Notes: generated by a model not told the origin, from the letters alone. 64,000 nt of DNA from Zoroaster sp. YZ-2022 (GCA_029582265.1 CM055837.1:5813148-5877147), one strand, 5' to 3'. Positions 31,220-46,065 are shown, counted from the stretch's first letter. A program made the numbers and translations.

Positions 31220-31514
31220 TTACAGTGTACATGTACATGTATGTGTGCAGCAATGGTGTATCATTCACTGAACACACATGTACAATATATACACACTGTA
31301 GGAAATGAGCTACATATGTGGTATTGTACTATTAATGTCATCATTAACAAAGGAGGTTCAAAGTCAACTACATGTAGATTGAGTTACATGTACATACATT
31401 TACAATGAGGAGGAAGTGTTTTAAAAGGGGCATCAATGTCATGAAATGTCAGTTATTCTTTAGATGTTCAAATACACAGAAGGAGATTTTTGGTGGATAG
31501 ATTGCATGCATATA

Positions 31515-32319
31515 AAGGCCCTTTCACACGAGACCGTTTTAACAAGGGACCTTGACTAAAAATCGCATCCATGTTAAAAAATAGCAAATCCCAGTCGTGT
31601 GAAAGCTATCCTTGTTAAGTAATTACCACGGACCCTCGTTATTTATAACAGAGATCGAGACCTCCAAAAAATCGCATCGATGTTAAAATCGCCACGATAG
31701 GTCGTGTGAAATGCTTCGTGCGCCCAAACAGGGGACCCTTGCTTTGGTGGTATCATTTCGCATGCGCAGAACGCGTCACTAGATCAGCTTGCAATAATCC
31801 CGCATGTGTGTTGGTAAACAACTTGTATGTCCCCATCACGTTGATCTGTGAATGAAACGGTTTCTTCGTAACTCCAAGAGACTTTCTTGGCCCGGACACG
31901 TTCTCGTTGGATGGCCATACGTTACAAATCTGGCTCCGTGAATCCGTCTGAATTGTTGAAAGTATACTTGATTCGATATCCATAATAAAACGAGAATAAA
32001 ATTGTCGGGAAATGGGAAGGAAATGAAAGCAAAATGTGGGAGAAAGTAACGTTAGACTTCGCACAATGCGTATATCTTCGCGGGAATGGTAACGTAGAAT
32101 AAAGCATTCAGGGAATAAGCTCTGCGTGCGGTACCAGTGAAATATTGGATTGCACAATCATGACCTTTGACTCTCCATGGAAAACGAGGGACGTTAGTTT
32201 TGGCGTGAGTGGAAGTCGTGTGAAAGTTTGTTAAAAAATTGCAAACGACCGAGGCGACAGACAACTGGCGCCCATTACCAAGGACCTTTGTTATCGGTGC
32301 TCGTGTGAAAAGGGCTTAA
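31515..32319. mobile_element. DNA transposon with CCCTTTCACACGAG ends, about 800 bp
   Basis: AAGGCCCTTTCACACGAG pairs with CTCGTGTGAAAAGGGCTT. The words GTCGTGTGAAA and AAATCGCATC recur inside. Open frames on the - strand do not resemble a transposase. Confidence 0.7.
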
Positions 32320-32359
32320 GTATACATGTACTGTATGTCCATTGTACACTCACTGGCCA

Positions 32360-32631
32360 TAATAATAATAATAATAATAATAATGTGTGGACTTATATAG
32401 CGCACGTATCCACCAACTAAGTGGTGCTCAAGGCGCATTTGTTTTTACGTGCATTACACAACACACGGGACCTACGGCTTTACGTCCCATCCGAAGGACG
32501 AAGCAATTATGGTTAAGTACCTTGCTCAAGGACACAAGTGTCACGACCGGGGCTCAAACCCACACCCTGCTGCTGGCAACACCAGAACTTGAGTTCGGTG
32601 CGCTAGACCGCTCGGCCACGACACTCCATAA
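32360..32631 (-). mobile_element. tRNA-derived SINE, reverse orientation
   Basis: Same family as 24299-24668: an AATAAT tail, TATATAGCGCACGTATCCAC, and on the - strand a head with box A TGGCCGAGCGG and a changed box B. Confidence 0.75.
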
Positions 32632-32928
32632 GTATTGCAACATCCCCAAAGTTCAGTTTGGAGAACTGTGTTACAATAATTTATTTTATTTTATTTACAC
32701 TACTTAAGACTTCTTGAAAGTGCCTGTGTTTTGAAGTCAATGTTCTTTTTTACTGTGCTTGCTCAGAAATTATGTAATACACGATCGATGAAATCGGATT
32801 AAATGATCATCTCACCTGTTACTTGTAAAGTGCTATTTTGAGCATGTTGCAATACTTTTGGCCAGTGAGTGTATTACACGTACATGTACATACATGTACA
32901 TGTACATGTACAAATATACATTTTTTTT

Positions 32929-33242
32929 TATACCCTCCTACTACTACAAGTACAATGGTCAAAATCAGTCAAAATGTTGATATACAAGTTTGCCAAAGTA
33001 TATCTAGTGTACTTAAAAGTCTAACATTGTCAAACCTTACGTGTAGTAAGTACATTTACTGGTCAAAATGAGTTTTGGTAAAAGAATTGTCTGGTATTGT
33101 TCAGGGTGGTCAAAATGACAGTAAAAACCAGTCATATATGCTCCTGTGTGCACATTTGGGTCAACAGTCAAAACAGGCAGTTGACTGGTTTTGTCCTCTG
33201 TAGCAACTTCCCACTAAAGTGCAGCAGTAGTAGGAGGGTTAA
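32929..33242 (+). mobile_element. TTAACCCTCCTA-class element, AGTCAAAA family
   Basis: ACCCTCCTACTACTACAAG to GTAGTAGGAGGGTTAA, 314 bp. The word GTCAAAA and complements occur many times. Copies are also at 34372-34686, 58363-58690 (inverted) and 30540-30775. Confidence 0.85.
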
Positions 33243-34371
33243 TAATGTTTTGTCAAGTCGGGGCCAAAGCGAAGCCATAATGTTTGGGGGGTGTGGAAGA
33301 CAACATGCCAACTGATTTCAGCAGTGGTAAATAATTGAACTCCTTTAAACTCACCGAATAAGGGGGTTGGTGTGATAAATTTTTCAGACGTTAGAAATTT
33401 CTTCCCTTTAAATTAAATCACCTTGGGCACAGAAACTACAAGCCTGCCTTGATGGTTTCGTTTGGTGGTTTATTTGCCGACTGAGGCTCGATTGTGCTGA
33501 CTGAGGCATATTTTGCCGAATGAAATGCGATATGGGAGGGGGGTGCCACACACCCCCACAACCACCCTTTGGTTATGGCCCTGTGTCAAGGTTCCTTTTC
33601 CTATCATCTGTTTATAAAAATGTATGAATAATCAGTTTGGGAATTACCTGGCTCTGTTTCTTTCCTTGTATTTTTTAAATCTTATTTATGCTGACAATAT
33701 TTCCGCAGGCCAAAACACATGACTTCCTTCATCATGTAGAATAGTTTTCCTATCACCTGTTTTAAAATTGTATGCATGATCAGTGTGGGAGTTACATGTA
33801 TTTGGTTCTTTTACTTTCCTCTCATTTGTTTACTTTTGAAAATCTTATTTCTGCAGAAATATTTTTGGCCAAAAAGCGTTACTTCCATACATGTAAATAC
33901 ATGTTTATGCATATGCGCACTTGCAGAGATAATGAAATTATATCATGGCTCTCATGCTCTTAACCCACAAAAATATTCAAAATCTTGCCAAAATTTTCTA
34001 GATATTAACCCCAAGTAAAGTCCATATTACGCACAGGTTATTTGTTATCAAATCATGGCCAAAAGAAGTGTAACGAGTAGGGCACAACTGCAACCTGATA
34101 TGTACAATTTATAGCCTTGAGAAGCTTTGCGTTAACATCTTGTTATGTCTTAAGAGGCCTTGAAGTGACATCTTGTTATGAATCATCTTGGGAAACCTGA
34201 AGGCAAAGAGCACTCTCGTCAAACCATCATTCTTCTCAGAATGAGAACTATACAACTCACATGAGAGAACAGATAGCAAAATTACTTAAAGATGTATTGC
34301 CCGTTTTTTATCAGCAATTTCCAGAAATGTTTGTTTTCATTGGATTTTTTATTGGAACATTGATAATTTCC
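33243..34371. other. Intron 3 sequence, nothing recognised
   Basis: A loosely duplicated stretch (about 33595-33720 and 33735-33860, both with CTATCACCTGTTT/CTATCATCTGTTT and TTTCCT) is the only structure seen. No coding signal. Confidence 0.4.
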
Positions 34372-34686
34372 TTAACCCTCCCACTACTACAAGGGTCAAA
34401 ATCAGTCAAAATGTTGATATACTTGCCAAGGTATATCTAGTGCACTTAAAAGTCAAACACTGTCAAACCTTACATGTAGTACATGTAAGTACATTTACAG
34501 ACCGTATTTGACTGGTAAAAGCATCGTCTGGTATTGTTGAGGGTGGTCAAAATTACAGTAAAAAAACAGTCAAAAATGCCCCAGTGTGCACATTTGGGTC
34601 AACAGTCAAAACAGGCAGTTGACTGATTTTGACCTCTATAGCAACTTTCCACTAAAGTGCAGCTATATGTATAGTAGGAGGGTTAA
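34372..34686 (+). mobile_element. TTAACCCTCCTA-class element, AGTCAAAA family, copy
   Basis: TTAACCCTCCCACTACTAC to TAGTAGGAGGGTTAA, 315 bp, close relative of 32929-33242. Confidence 0.85.
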
Positions 34687-35194
34687 AGAAACATAAACAA
34701 ATACTTTAAATTAAGATATTTAATAACATAGTTGTCAGAAGCTTATTTTTACAGTAAAACAGTGACAACATGAATTTATGAAGGGACCCACCATAAATTC
34801 ATTTTGGAACATATTTACTGTAAAACATGTTTCTCACGATTATTGTGTTACATGTATATTGAAGCATTTGTTTTCCCTTCAAGTAAAAGAGCAATGTTCC
34901 AATGAGAAATAAACTTTTACCATTGAAATAGCAAAAAACATGGCATGGGTGACACATCTTGAATTATAATAAAAAATAATAATAATAATACATTCTCAGC
35001 GCATTTCACATTATATCCCAATGCATTTAACATTTATTTCCCCATGGTCACTAGGTCAATATAATTTTAGTAATCCCTCTCAGCTTCCAGAGAGAGAAAA
35101 CAGCCAATATATATATATATACAACCTTTTTTGGCACCACAGGGATCAAACACAATAACCATCTCTATCCTACAAATATCGCAGAACCCGCTGC

Positions 35195-35395
35195 AATATA
35201 GGATTCTAGCTGGCCAATCGTCATCGTGCAAGCTCGGTGGTCGAGAGGTTAAGACATCTGCACTAGTAAGCAGGAGGACGTGGTTTCGAATCCCACCCGA
35301 GTCGCCTGTGAAGTTTTTTCCACAGACACTCGGAAAGCACTGAGTATGTAGTGCTATACACACGTCAATGTACAGTAGGGCAAAACTAAATCAAT
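35195..35395 (+). mobile_element. tRNA(Ser)-like SINE, forward
   Basis: Head: AAGCTCGGTGGTCGAGAGG (box A) and GGTTTCGAATCCC (box B). The tail contains CACAGACACTCGGAAAGCA. The inverse copy at 39430-39625 shares sequence on both sides of the head, which marks a SINE and not a tRNA gene. Confidence 0.75.
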
Positions 35396-35480
35396 CTTCT
35401 CTATCCTCACAGGTACCCAACTATGCTTGCCCTGCATAAACACATCCTTACAGAGAAATTTACTGTCTTCTGTGTTACAG

Positions 35481-35575
35481 ATCTTTAAGACGAAGGCAAA
35501 GGAAATTGCAGATATGCTTCTTCCGGCTTTCAATTCTCCAAGCGGTATACCATATGGGCTGATTAATATTAAAAC
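35481..35575 (+). CDS. MAN1A: MAN1A exon 4
   Basis: Encodes IFKTKAKEIADMLLPAFNSP and GIPYGLINIK (residues 330-360 plus two bases). Borders TGTTACAG|ATC and AAAAC|GTAGGT, ending in phase 2. Confidence 0.87.
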
Positions 35576-36268
35576 GTAGGTACAAGTAATGACTGATAAT
35601 ATTTTCTGGATCCTGCATTGATCCCTTTGTTGTTGTTTTTGTGGTAAACACTCGGAGAAGAATGTGTTGTAAATAAATTATCCATGGAGTTAAAAACTTT
35701 AAAAAACTCAGTTGGAAATAACGACATAACGTTCTGCTTACCATTTCAGACATTTTATCCATGTTGAGTTCATGCATCTATTAATTGTTCCCCATCTGCC
35801 TCTCCCTACCCCTCACACTTACCCTGGGGATAGTCACACATGAAGTGAACATATCCCCACAATTACAAAAGAGGCCCTCAAAAGTGACAATTCTCACGGC
35901 AAACAACAATAAAAGAGACTGTTTTTACATAAACCAAATCCCTACTTCATGGCTTTTCTTGATATTATCAAAAGTGAAACCTTTTTTTGGTTTTGTTTTT
36001 TTTGTATGAATTTCTCATCAATTCAAATAAACACTTTGTTGGGAAAAAAATACAACTTAACAATGTACCGCCTGTGTATGACCAGGAATTTTTGTTTTCA
36101 TTAGAACATTGATAATTTATGAAAGGCAAACAATATTTTGAAATGTGAAATTTCACAAAATAGTTGTCAGAAGGTGAAATTCATCTATGACGGGACCTTC
36201 CATAAATTCTTTTTTGGTACTTGCTGTAAAACCATTCTTCTCATGATTATTTTTAGAAATATTTAATT

Positions 36269-36646
36269 TTAACCCTCCTACTGATAGACCATTTGAAACC
36301 ATTCAAAATTTCCACTTTCAAAAATGCCCATTGGTTTTGTACACACATGGTGATGCCATTTGAACAGTGTTGGTAGCAAGCTTTACTACATTCAAATCCA
36401 TTCAAATGCATAGAGGGTCCATTGATTCACCACTTAGAAGTATCCAAACAAGGTTTTGTATTAATTAGCTGTACTACCATTTGGAAAGATCCAAACAAGG
36501 TTTTGTATTAGCTGATCTACCATTCAAAACCATTTGGGGAAATCAATACTGTACACAGTTATTTCACCATTCAAAACCACAAAAGCGAATGGTTTCAAAT
36601 GGTGCATCAACTTGTATGAAAAAGGTACCAAAAGTAGGAGGGTTAA
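36269..36646 (-). mobile_element. TTAACCCTCCTA-class element, TGAATGGT family, copy 2
   Basis: 378 bp, reverse complement of 27242-27616 with few differences. Both TTAA ends are intact. Confidence 0.88.
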
Positions 36647-36753
36647 ACCATTTGTATCCCCATCTTCAAGTAAATAACAATGTTCCGATGAAAAAGAAAA
36701 TTTTCAGAAATTGCCATTAGAATAGCCAAACAACACAGGTGATTCATCCTTAA

Positions 36754-37053
<300 letters not shown>

Positions 37054-37074
37054 TAAGACTAATTGCGGTGACAC

Positions 37075-37200
37075 CATGTGAAATTTTCTATTGAGTAGTA
37101 ATTAGTTCTGAAAAGAACTGGAGGTTTCAACTCGACGTTTCGGTCAGTATGCTCTGATCGTCTTCAGGAGAATGGGTACAATTTTCCAACCAGTTGAGTG
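37075..37200 (+). mobile_element. Penelope-like or other retroelement terminal fragment
   Basis: Contains GACACCATGTGAAATTT, AACTCGACGTTTCGGTCAG and CTCTGATCGTCTTCAGGAG. The same sequence, inverted, is at 50524-50640, and its outer part interrupts the MITE at 62294-62606. The GTTTCG...CTGATCGTC...CAGGAG pattern is typical of Penelope-like element ends; the identification is tentative. Confidence 0.45.
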
Positions 37201-37530
37201 ACCATATAAAACTAAACAACTGCCCGTTTACGCATGTGTTAACGAATGTTAGATAAGCTATGTAGATAACACTACCATGTACAGTTTAGATGCATTCACC
37301 ACACAGTACCATTTGACAACTCTCTGTTTACGAATGGTAGATAAGCTGTGTTGACCATACCATGTACAGTTAAGATGCATTAACCTTCAGTGCAGTACCT
37401 TTGTCATTCAAAACCATTTAAATGATATTGAATGATCAATCAAAAGGGAGGGTCACAGCAAATGTTTCACACATCCTATATTCCTTAAAGAGATTATCAA
37501 TAATGATTTATATCTTTGTTTTTCATCCAG

Positions 37531-37624
37531 GTTGACAAGATAAGGGAAACATTGGATGCAATTACAAAACCCAACGGCTTATATCCAAATTACCTCAATC
37601 CCAAGACGGGCAAATGGGGGCAAC
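37531..37624 (+). CDS. MAN1A: MAN1A exon 6
   Basis: Residues 403-433: VDKIRETLDAITKPNGLYPN, YLNPKTGKWGQ. Borders CATCCAG|GTT and CAAC|GTAAGT, phase 0 to 1. Confidence 0.88.
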
Positions 37625-37780
37625 GTAAGTATAATAAATGCATGTGGTAGTCTCCAATATTACTTTGGTGTTTCTGAATTTGAAATGATTGAGATATTAC
37701 ACAAATGAGTAACAGCAGCTGTCATGATTGTCTTTATTAAAATGATATACATGTATGTCTGGAGTGCTTTTCTTTTCTAG

Positions 37781-38265
<485 letters not shown>

Positions 38266-39110
38266 AGCTTTCATCATAGATTACTTAGCAAATATATACT
38301 TGAGTTATATCTCGGTCTAGGGATCATCGTTCACATTTCTCTGTACGTTACTATGTAGTTTATAATGAAGCAGTCTACGTACATGTAGTTGCATTATTAT
38401 AAACAAAGTGTGTTCAGTGTGTTTGTAACATTGATAGGCAATCCACATCGTAGCCCTCTAGTGGTGAAATTACACCCAGTGTCTTGATGATAGCCACTTT
38501 TGCATCGTGTCAGCATTGTATGTACACTGTATGTGCGTATGTTATGATACTAAGCTCGTGTGTACTTCTGCCAGCCAATGATCGCTGGAGATATTCCACG
38601 CGTACGCACATCAACTGCAAAATACGCCAAACGCGACGCACTATCGCTGCCCTTTCGCCCACAGTGGTCTAACAACATGTGCCCTCAACGGCCCATGCAC
38701 GGTGCGAATAATAAGAGATGTAAGGTCATTTTTGCAGTATTTTGATTATTAGCAAGACCAGCATGCATTATGCAAATCAACTTGCGTGTGTACACTGTAC
38801 TATTTGCTAAGAACTTCATGCATGATGTTGAAGTGTGTTAAACCAATCCCAGTATGAATTAACACCTTTTGTTTACCTCGGTTATATTTGGAAAAATAAT
38901 GGGAATTTATCAATCAGTACTCTTGATGAAGGGTTAAATGAGATAGAGGTAGAATTAGGGACAGTGATTAATTTCTGATTTCCTTTCGACAAATTGCACG
39001 CTTCACCCTACGTGATAATTTGTTCTTATTATTCTTACCACCATGACAGGTAAATTAACTCATTAGTAATTCATGATTGTCATTTCCCCGCCTATAATCC
39101 CCTAATGCAG

Positions 39111-39324
39111 GCCATTGAAAAAAAACTGAAACAGTCCTCACCGGGCGGTCTGACGTACATTGGTGAGTTGCGAGCCAACCGTGTCGAGAAGAAGATGGAT
39201 CATCTATCGTGTTTCTCAGGAGGAATGTTTGGCCTCGGAGCACAGTTTTCCAACCAGAAAGATCATTATATTGAGCTCGGAGAAAAAATTGCAGAGACGT
39301 GTCACAAGGCATATGATAACACAG
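39111..39324 (+). CDS. MAN1A: MAN1A exon 8
   Basis: Residues 473-543: AIEKKLKQSSPGGLTYIGEL, MDHLSCFSGGMFGLGA, HYIELGEKIAETCHKAY. Contains the first Cys of the family's conserved pair region. Borders AATGCAG|GCC and ACAG|GTTCGT, phase 0 to 1. Confidence 0.88.
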
Positions 39325-39429
39325 GTTCGTGTTTGAAGTTCATTGACCTAACTTTGTCTGTTATGAGTTTTCTGTTTTCTACTTTTTGCAGAGTATTAAA
39401 CAAAATGGATTGACTTAACAGTGTAGTTT

Positions 39430-39625
39430 ATTGATTTACTAATTGCCCTACACCAACATGTGTATAGCACTGTGTACTCGGTGCTTTCCGAGTGTCTGTG
39501 AAAAATCTACACAGGCGACTCGGGCGGGATTCGAACCCACTACCTCTTGCTTACTAGTACGGATGCCTTAACCTCTCGACCACCGAGCTTGCCCAATGAC
39601 GTTTGGCTGGCTAGAATCCTGTAGT
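39430..39625 (-). mobile_element. tRNA(Ser)-like SINE, reverse
   Basis: Inverse copy of 35195-35395: GGTGGTCGAGAGG and GGGTTCGAATCCCGCCC on the - strand. Confidence 0.78.
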
Positions 39626-39815
39626 GTAATATGTTAATTTATTTTGAAATTAAAGATTACCGCCATATGGCTAAATGCAAAAATTTCAAGCTTTATTCCA
39701 TCCAGGTCATTTACATGTACATGTAAGTATAGTCAATTTAAAAAAAAACATTATTCCTTTCTTAAGTAAAAAAGAACATACAGTTGTGTGTATACTCTAT
39801 TTCACTACATTCTGA

Positions 39816-40070
<255 letters not shown>

Positions 40071-40586
40071 TGACTTGAGGGATAAGTGGAGGAATCAAAG
40101 AATAGAAAGAATGATAGATGGATGAGGAAAGACTTGCTGACTTGGAGATTGATAAATATGATATTTACAGATTCTGTCAATCCTTATGTTACTGTCTTTT
40201 TTGGTTTAAAGGAGAAATGAAGTAAATTACTTTCAAAAAATATTATTATTGTGCCGGTATCCACCAAATATGACACTCAAAGCACAGAATATTATTGTGT
40301 AGAGCAACAGGCTAAATCTGTCACAAAAACCATCTTTGTCCTAAACATAAAAGGTTGAAACTCCACTTTGGAAAATTTCTCTTGCATTTTGTAGTACAAG
40401 TGGTAGATAATGTTGGGCTTGGAATGATGCGAGTGGAAATTCCTAACAGGCTAATCTACACACTTCATTAGCGCCCTCGATAGGAAGCCAAAACTTAGTA
40501 GTCAGTACATTATATGTGTATGGAGAATAACCACCTGAATCTTCTTCTATACATTCCCCAACAATAATCCCCATTGTATTGCATAG

Positions 40587-40910
<324 letters not shown>

Positions 40911-41236
40911 TTTCAAGTTTTAAATAAATTGATTTATTTTTTGGTGGCTATTTTAAGTTCTAATTATGTAATTATTAATGTGACAGATCAAGGAAAATGA
41001 GTCACAAATAGATTTAGTGAATTAAATGTTTATGTACATGAATTAAAAGAGCAGAAAATATTTCTTGTCTTTGTGAAATCTCATTTTAATGTAGAAAGTT
41101 AGAGCTACGAGGTTTCACAGATAAAAAATCTTATTTTCTGATGTACATGTCTTAGATTATGCATAAACCTTTATTTGATCAATTGATGGATGACTCATTT
41201 TCCTTGTTTAGTTTATATATATATATATATATATCT
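40911..41236 (+). other. Presumed MAN1A 3' UTR
   Basis: AT-rich. AATAAA at 40923-40928, then an (AT)n run before the hairpin at 41237. Confidence 0.4.
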
Positions 41237-41322
41237 AATGTGAATAGTAAAGGTGAAACAGTGCTCACCGGATATGGGTATAACTATCCGGTGAGCACTG
41301 TTTCACCTTTACTATTCACATT
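41237..41322. repeat. Perfect hairpin, 38-bp arms, 10-nt loop
   Basis: The arm AATGTGAATAGTAAAGGTGA...CCGGATA is followed by TGGGTATAAC and the exact complement. (AT)n runs lie on both sides. It lies 327 bp after the mannosidase stop, so it could be in the 3' UTR. Confidence 0.9.
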
Positions 41323-41837
41323 TTCTAAGTTCTACAGTGCTACGCAGCATCCCCACATTTATATATATATATATATATGCCTTTCCTTAAAAGGTCATTT
41401 ATAGGCCACTCTTATTATTTGCTTTTCATAAATTTTAGAGTACAGTGAAATAAAAAATGGTGCAGCCAGGTGGGTTTATAGCTTCTCACATGTCTGACTT
41501 GGTGGTAAAGGTTATTTTAATCAAACTCAATTAACTTGCAATGGCAGGGATGTTTTCTATCTTGAACAATTGGTGAATAGACAACAAAACATTTTTTTGG
41601 TTCTTTTTTTCTTCAGTTTAACGATGCATATTCTATTTGAATCATAATTTTTGTCATTCTTATTTTTTGACTAAATATTGCTCTTTTCCTAGTAGAAAGA
41701 AAATAAATTACTTTCAAATAAGTGATTAAGTTAACTTCTAATGTAGCTTTATCTGTTTGTTTCTGGTTAAATAATGAAACCCAAGTATTGTTTTGCAATA
41801 CGTTAGTCAATTAATTTGAGAAATATCAAATTTGAAA

Positions 41838-42055
41838 TTAAAGGCACAATATCGTCATGATCAACAGGGCATGGAATCAGAGTACTAGTTTTTAATTAAT
41901 AAAAGAAAATAATACCCACTTGATAAGGTCATGTTACCATTGCTGTTATACAAATGAGCCAGTAATTTTCAGTCACTGTGTTCATCTTAAACTAGGACAC
42001 CGATTCCATGCCCTGTTGAAAGTCTGCTCTGATCGTGACAATGTTGTCCTTTTAA
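41838..42055 (-). mobile_element. TTAAAGGGACA MITE, copy 6
   Basis: TTAAAGGCACAATATCG to TTGTCCTTTTAA, 218 bp, inverted orientation. Confidence 0.82.
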
Positions 42056-42994
42056 ACAACTTCTTTTTTACAAGGGAAATAGAGGTGTACGGTTTAAAAA
42101 TAAATTGCCGGTGAAATAGTGAAACACGGAATATGCATTGTTGTTTTATTACCAATGCATTAAACCTTACTGTTATTGCCACTTAAATAAAGATGATATC
42201 TGTCTAGGTTGGTATTTCATCATCGTGTACTAGGGTGTATACATAGATGGAGACTATTCTTGAGTTAGCATCTGCCCAGAGTGGCTAGTCGTCTTCTCAT
42301 ATGACATGGCATCACAAAATGAGATTACTAATACAGTAATTGAAATGCATGATTATGTTAACTTCATCTAAACTTCAAAGTCAAACAGCTCTATTGGCTG
42401 ATTTTGCTTAGCAAAAACTTTAGCAAAGCTTTATTTAATGCAAACAGACAACCAGCCAAAGTCCCTATATTTTATATTGTAAATTGCAACAATTTGCCTC
42501 CTGCTAATTCACTGAGTAACATGAATTATTCATTGCAGATTAATTAAATATGCTAATGAGAAACAGGTGGTTTTTAGGTATACTTGTCTGACAGACATTC
42601 AGCTGCTATCATAAGTGAATTTGTGTGTGAACATTATCTTTAAATACTATTTATAGATAATGTACATTCATTTTCACCATTTTATCAGGATAAGAGGGTT
42701 TCAGAATATGCTATTATTTTCCTAAGACAATGAAAAAACTAATTGTGAGAGAAAATTTAACATTATTATAATTAAAAACACTTTTTGTACAAATGTAAAT
42801 CAATTATAACTAGGTGATTTTAGCGCATTTGCCTTGTATGTTTCAAAAGAGCAAATCTAAAATACATTTAAATACCAAAAAAGAAATTTTTACAAAAACG
42901 TAATTTCACTGGTAATTTGTTTTTTTTGTAATGTTGATTTTATGCCAGAACGATCAAATTTAGTATTTTTGAAGTGAATATACAGCCAGGTAGT
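42056..42994. other. Intergenic, nothing recognised
   Basis: AT-rich unique-looking sequence without open frames of note. Confidence 0.4.
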
Positions 42995-43218
42995 TTAAAG
43001 GGACAGCATCATCATGATCAGAGCAAACTTTAACAGGGCATGGAATCAGTGTCCTGGTTTAAGATGAACACAATGACTCTAAATTACTGGCTCATTTATG
43101 CAGCAGCAATGGTAATAATGACCTTATCATGTGGGGTATTATTTTCAGTCACTGAGTTAATCTAAAAGTAGCACTCTGATTCCATGCCTGGATGATCATG
43201 ATGATATTGTCCCTATAA
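42995..43218 (+). mobile_element. TTAAAGGGACA MITE, copy 7
   Basis: TTAAAGGGACAGCATCATC to GATATTGTCCCTATAA. Confidence 0.82.
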
Positions 43219-46065
43219 TTGTCTAATATGTAACTCTGCCTCAGATGCTGACTTGCAAAATTATTCATCCCATATCCATTTATACTACAATGCTGAGAGC
43301 TTGTTTCCATGGTGTTGTCATAGCAATTGACATCTTAAATGTGTGATAAGTCACAGTCTTCACCATATTTGTGGATTGTCTCTAAAAGGATACATACTTC
43401 TTAATTCTGGGAGTAAAAGGCATTGGACAATCATAAATTTTCTATGAATGGACAAGCCAAACAATTTTTTGGTTTGAAAAAAGCAATAACAGCTTCATGA
43501 ACATGCAAAATAATGCAAATTCAGAAGTTAATATAAAAATGAAACTAGTTTAGACACAGTGGTGAAGACCCATGGTAAATGCGTAAGATCTCTATGGTAA
43601 GACTAACATTTTCTTTTGTTTCTGTTTGTAATTGAGGGACACATGTTTTATAATCTGTACATTTCTCTAATTACTTCTGTATTAAAAGGGAAGGTACAGC
43701 ATAGCTAATGTTGGCACAAAAAATGTTCCAATCTATGAGTATGCTTACTTTCTTTGAATCAAGATAATACAATGCAGAGTGTAAGTCAAAAGAAAAGTGT
43801 GAAAAAGCATTCACAATGTGTACACAAATCATTGGATCAAAAAGTTACTGTGTGGCAGCATTTTGAGAATGAGCACATTTGTTGTGTTTTCTCTGAAATT
43901 TGAGTTCTTCAGGAAATAGCAGGCCTATGATTTCTCGGGATTTTTCCTGATTTCAGGATTTTTTTAACAAATCTCCCTTTTCCTCCAAACTTTTCTTGAA
44001 AGAAGAGAATTAGCTATCAAGGACAGAAAGAAGTAGCCTGTATTGTGTCCAAACCTCTAGTTTCTTGTTTGTGGGGATGTGGAGAGTCTGTAAATCCTCC
44101 AAAATTAAACATCCGGGACGTTCAGGGGGCTTTGTCCTCTTGACCAATGGGAGACCCAGTCCTGCAACCTGTTTTTCAAGATTTTTTTACTTTTGTCAAA
44201 TCACACCCCTGCAATTGGTATACCGTAACTATAACATTACGTTATCAAGCGTGATCAAGCAATAACCAAATGATGTACCTTCCCTTTAATTAGACTTTGC
44301 AACAACTAATTCTCTGTTTATTAGACTCTGTTCTCTGTTTATTCGTGATTTATTGTATAAGAACATGTACAGAATTGGAAGAAACTCATAGCATTTTCGG
44401 GTGCAATTTGGGCGAGCTTTTCTAATGGGTTGCACATTTGGCTAAAAATATGTATTAAAACTACTATTAACAGACGTCCCTCAATAAGTTCTTGTTATTT
44501 AGTAATATTTAAGACAACACTGTCAATTTATCATTTAGGAAAATTTCGATTTTATTTCATCAATCACTGTGATTCTGTTTTGTTTGCATTCATGTTAAAG
44601 AATATTTGTTAATGTAAATTTTTAAAAATCTGTTGGGGACGATTGATTTTTACTCAGTAAAGTGAATATTTAGTGAACGAATTCTTGTATTTCCCCAAAT
44701 GTTCTCGAAATTCTTTGCTCTTATAAAATCTGTCTCCCATCCCTACCCGTACCCCCATCCCTACCCGTACCCCTAAGCAAACCAACAATCTTGGTCACAG
44801 TTTGTTGGAACACTATAGAGTCAAAGCGTTGGTCCACAACATTTAGTGGGGGCGAGGGGTTTCTTCTGAGATGAAAGTTTTCGTCACAAATGTAACCAAG
44901 TTTGTAGATTGCAGATCCAGGTTGGCAAGAGTGCGTGTGGAAGGGGCTACAAGGGGAACACGAGTGTATTAAATGTTACTGTTCTTTCATGGATCTTCGG
45001 ATACTAGACCCTGACTTTGTTTTCAGGATTATTTTGCCAAATAATGTTACATATTTGTTGATTTCGCACGGGTTACTGAATAGATCAAATTTCGTATTTT
45101 AATAGATTTCGGGCATAATATTGTGATATCACGCATTTAACTTCCTCCATTCCCATGCCAACAGCGAACTGCCAAAAATATCGTATTTAAAGGGTACGCA
45201 CAAAAATGGTAATGTTGGGAAAACTGCTTCAAGGAGTATGCTTTCTATCTTTGAATTATTTTAAGATGTACATGACACAACCAACATGTGAATATTGTTT
45301 CAGCTTATTACGTTTTCAACAAACAAAACAAAACGACAAAAAACAAAACAAAACGTGAAAATGCATTTGCATATTTGCATTAGTTCTAACAAATGCAAAC
45401 TTATTATTCAACTTTTTTTTTTAAATGACAACACCTCGGACAAAATAATTTCTGTAGGGAATATCGATACCATCATCAGCTTTACACTAATTAAATTTTA
45501 CATTAAAATCCCACTATTTAGTTATTTTTGAATTAACATTTCTATACCTTACCACTATCTGCATATGATATTCAGTGTAGGGCTTTGTAACCAATGCCAA
45601 TTATGGGCTTCAAGTGAAATTGCTTTGGGGGAAAGGCTATAATATAATTGTATTTTAATTGTATTGTAATAAAACCAAATAAATACTGTATATTTATGTT
45701 TCATCGTTTCATTTTTCCGTTAGTTAGTTTGATTTACATAAGCACCACCAAGCAAAACAAATATTGATTTGTTATTCATTCACTTATTTAGTTATAAAAT
45801 TTAGCAAATTTATTCATGTTTAATTTATTAAATGTATTTATTCACTTAATATTTATGACAGCACCATAGCCAAATATATTTGAAGGAATGATACGATTAT
45901 CACTAGATAAAGCCATCTAGATCGAGGGTGGGGGAAAGGGGGCATGTTCTCCATTTTCTTTTCACCGTGCTTGTACTGGTACATTTACCATATAATGTTT
46001 GTGTGCCCCATTTTTTGGCAGTGTGCCACCCCTTTTTTCGATACCCCAGATCTGTACCAAGTCAT
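43219..46065. other. Intergenic, nothing recognised
   Basis: About 2.8 kb. Only a short direct repeat of CCCATCCCTACCCGTACCC near 44735 and scattered AATAAA signals near 45669. No coding signal. Confidence 0.4.

Noticed and set aside
31753..32157. 134-codon - strand frame as a transposase
   Set aside because: No catalytic motif or family likeness; it lies across a non-autonomous element and has low-information composition.
35215..35300. tRNA-Ser gene
   Set aside because: A and B boxes are present but acceptor pairing is poor and the same flanking sequence occurs at 39430-39625, so it is a SINE. The same holds for 24299, 32360 and 61025.
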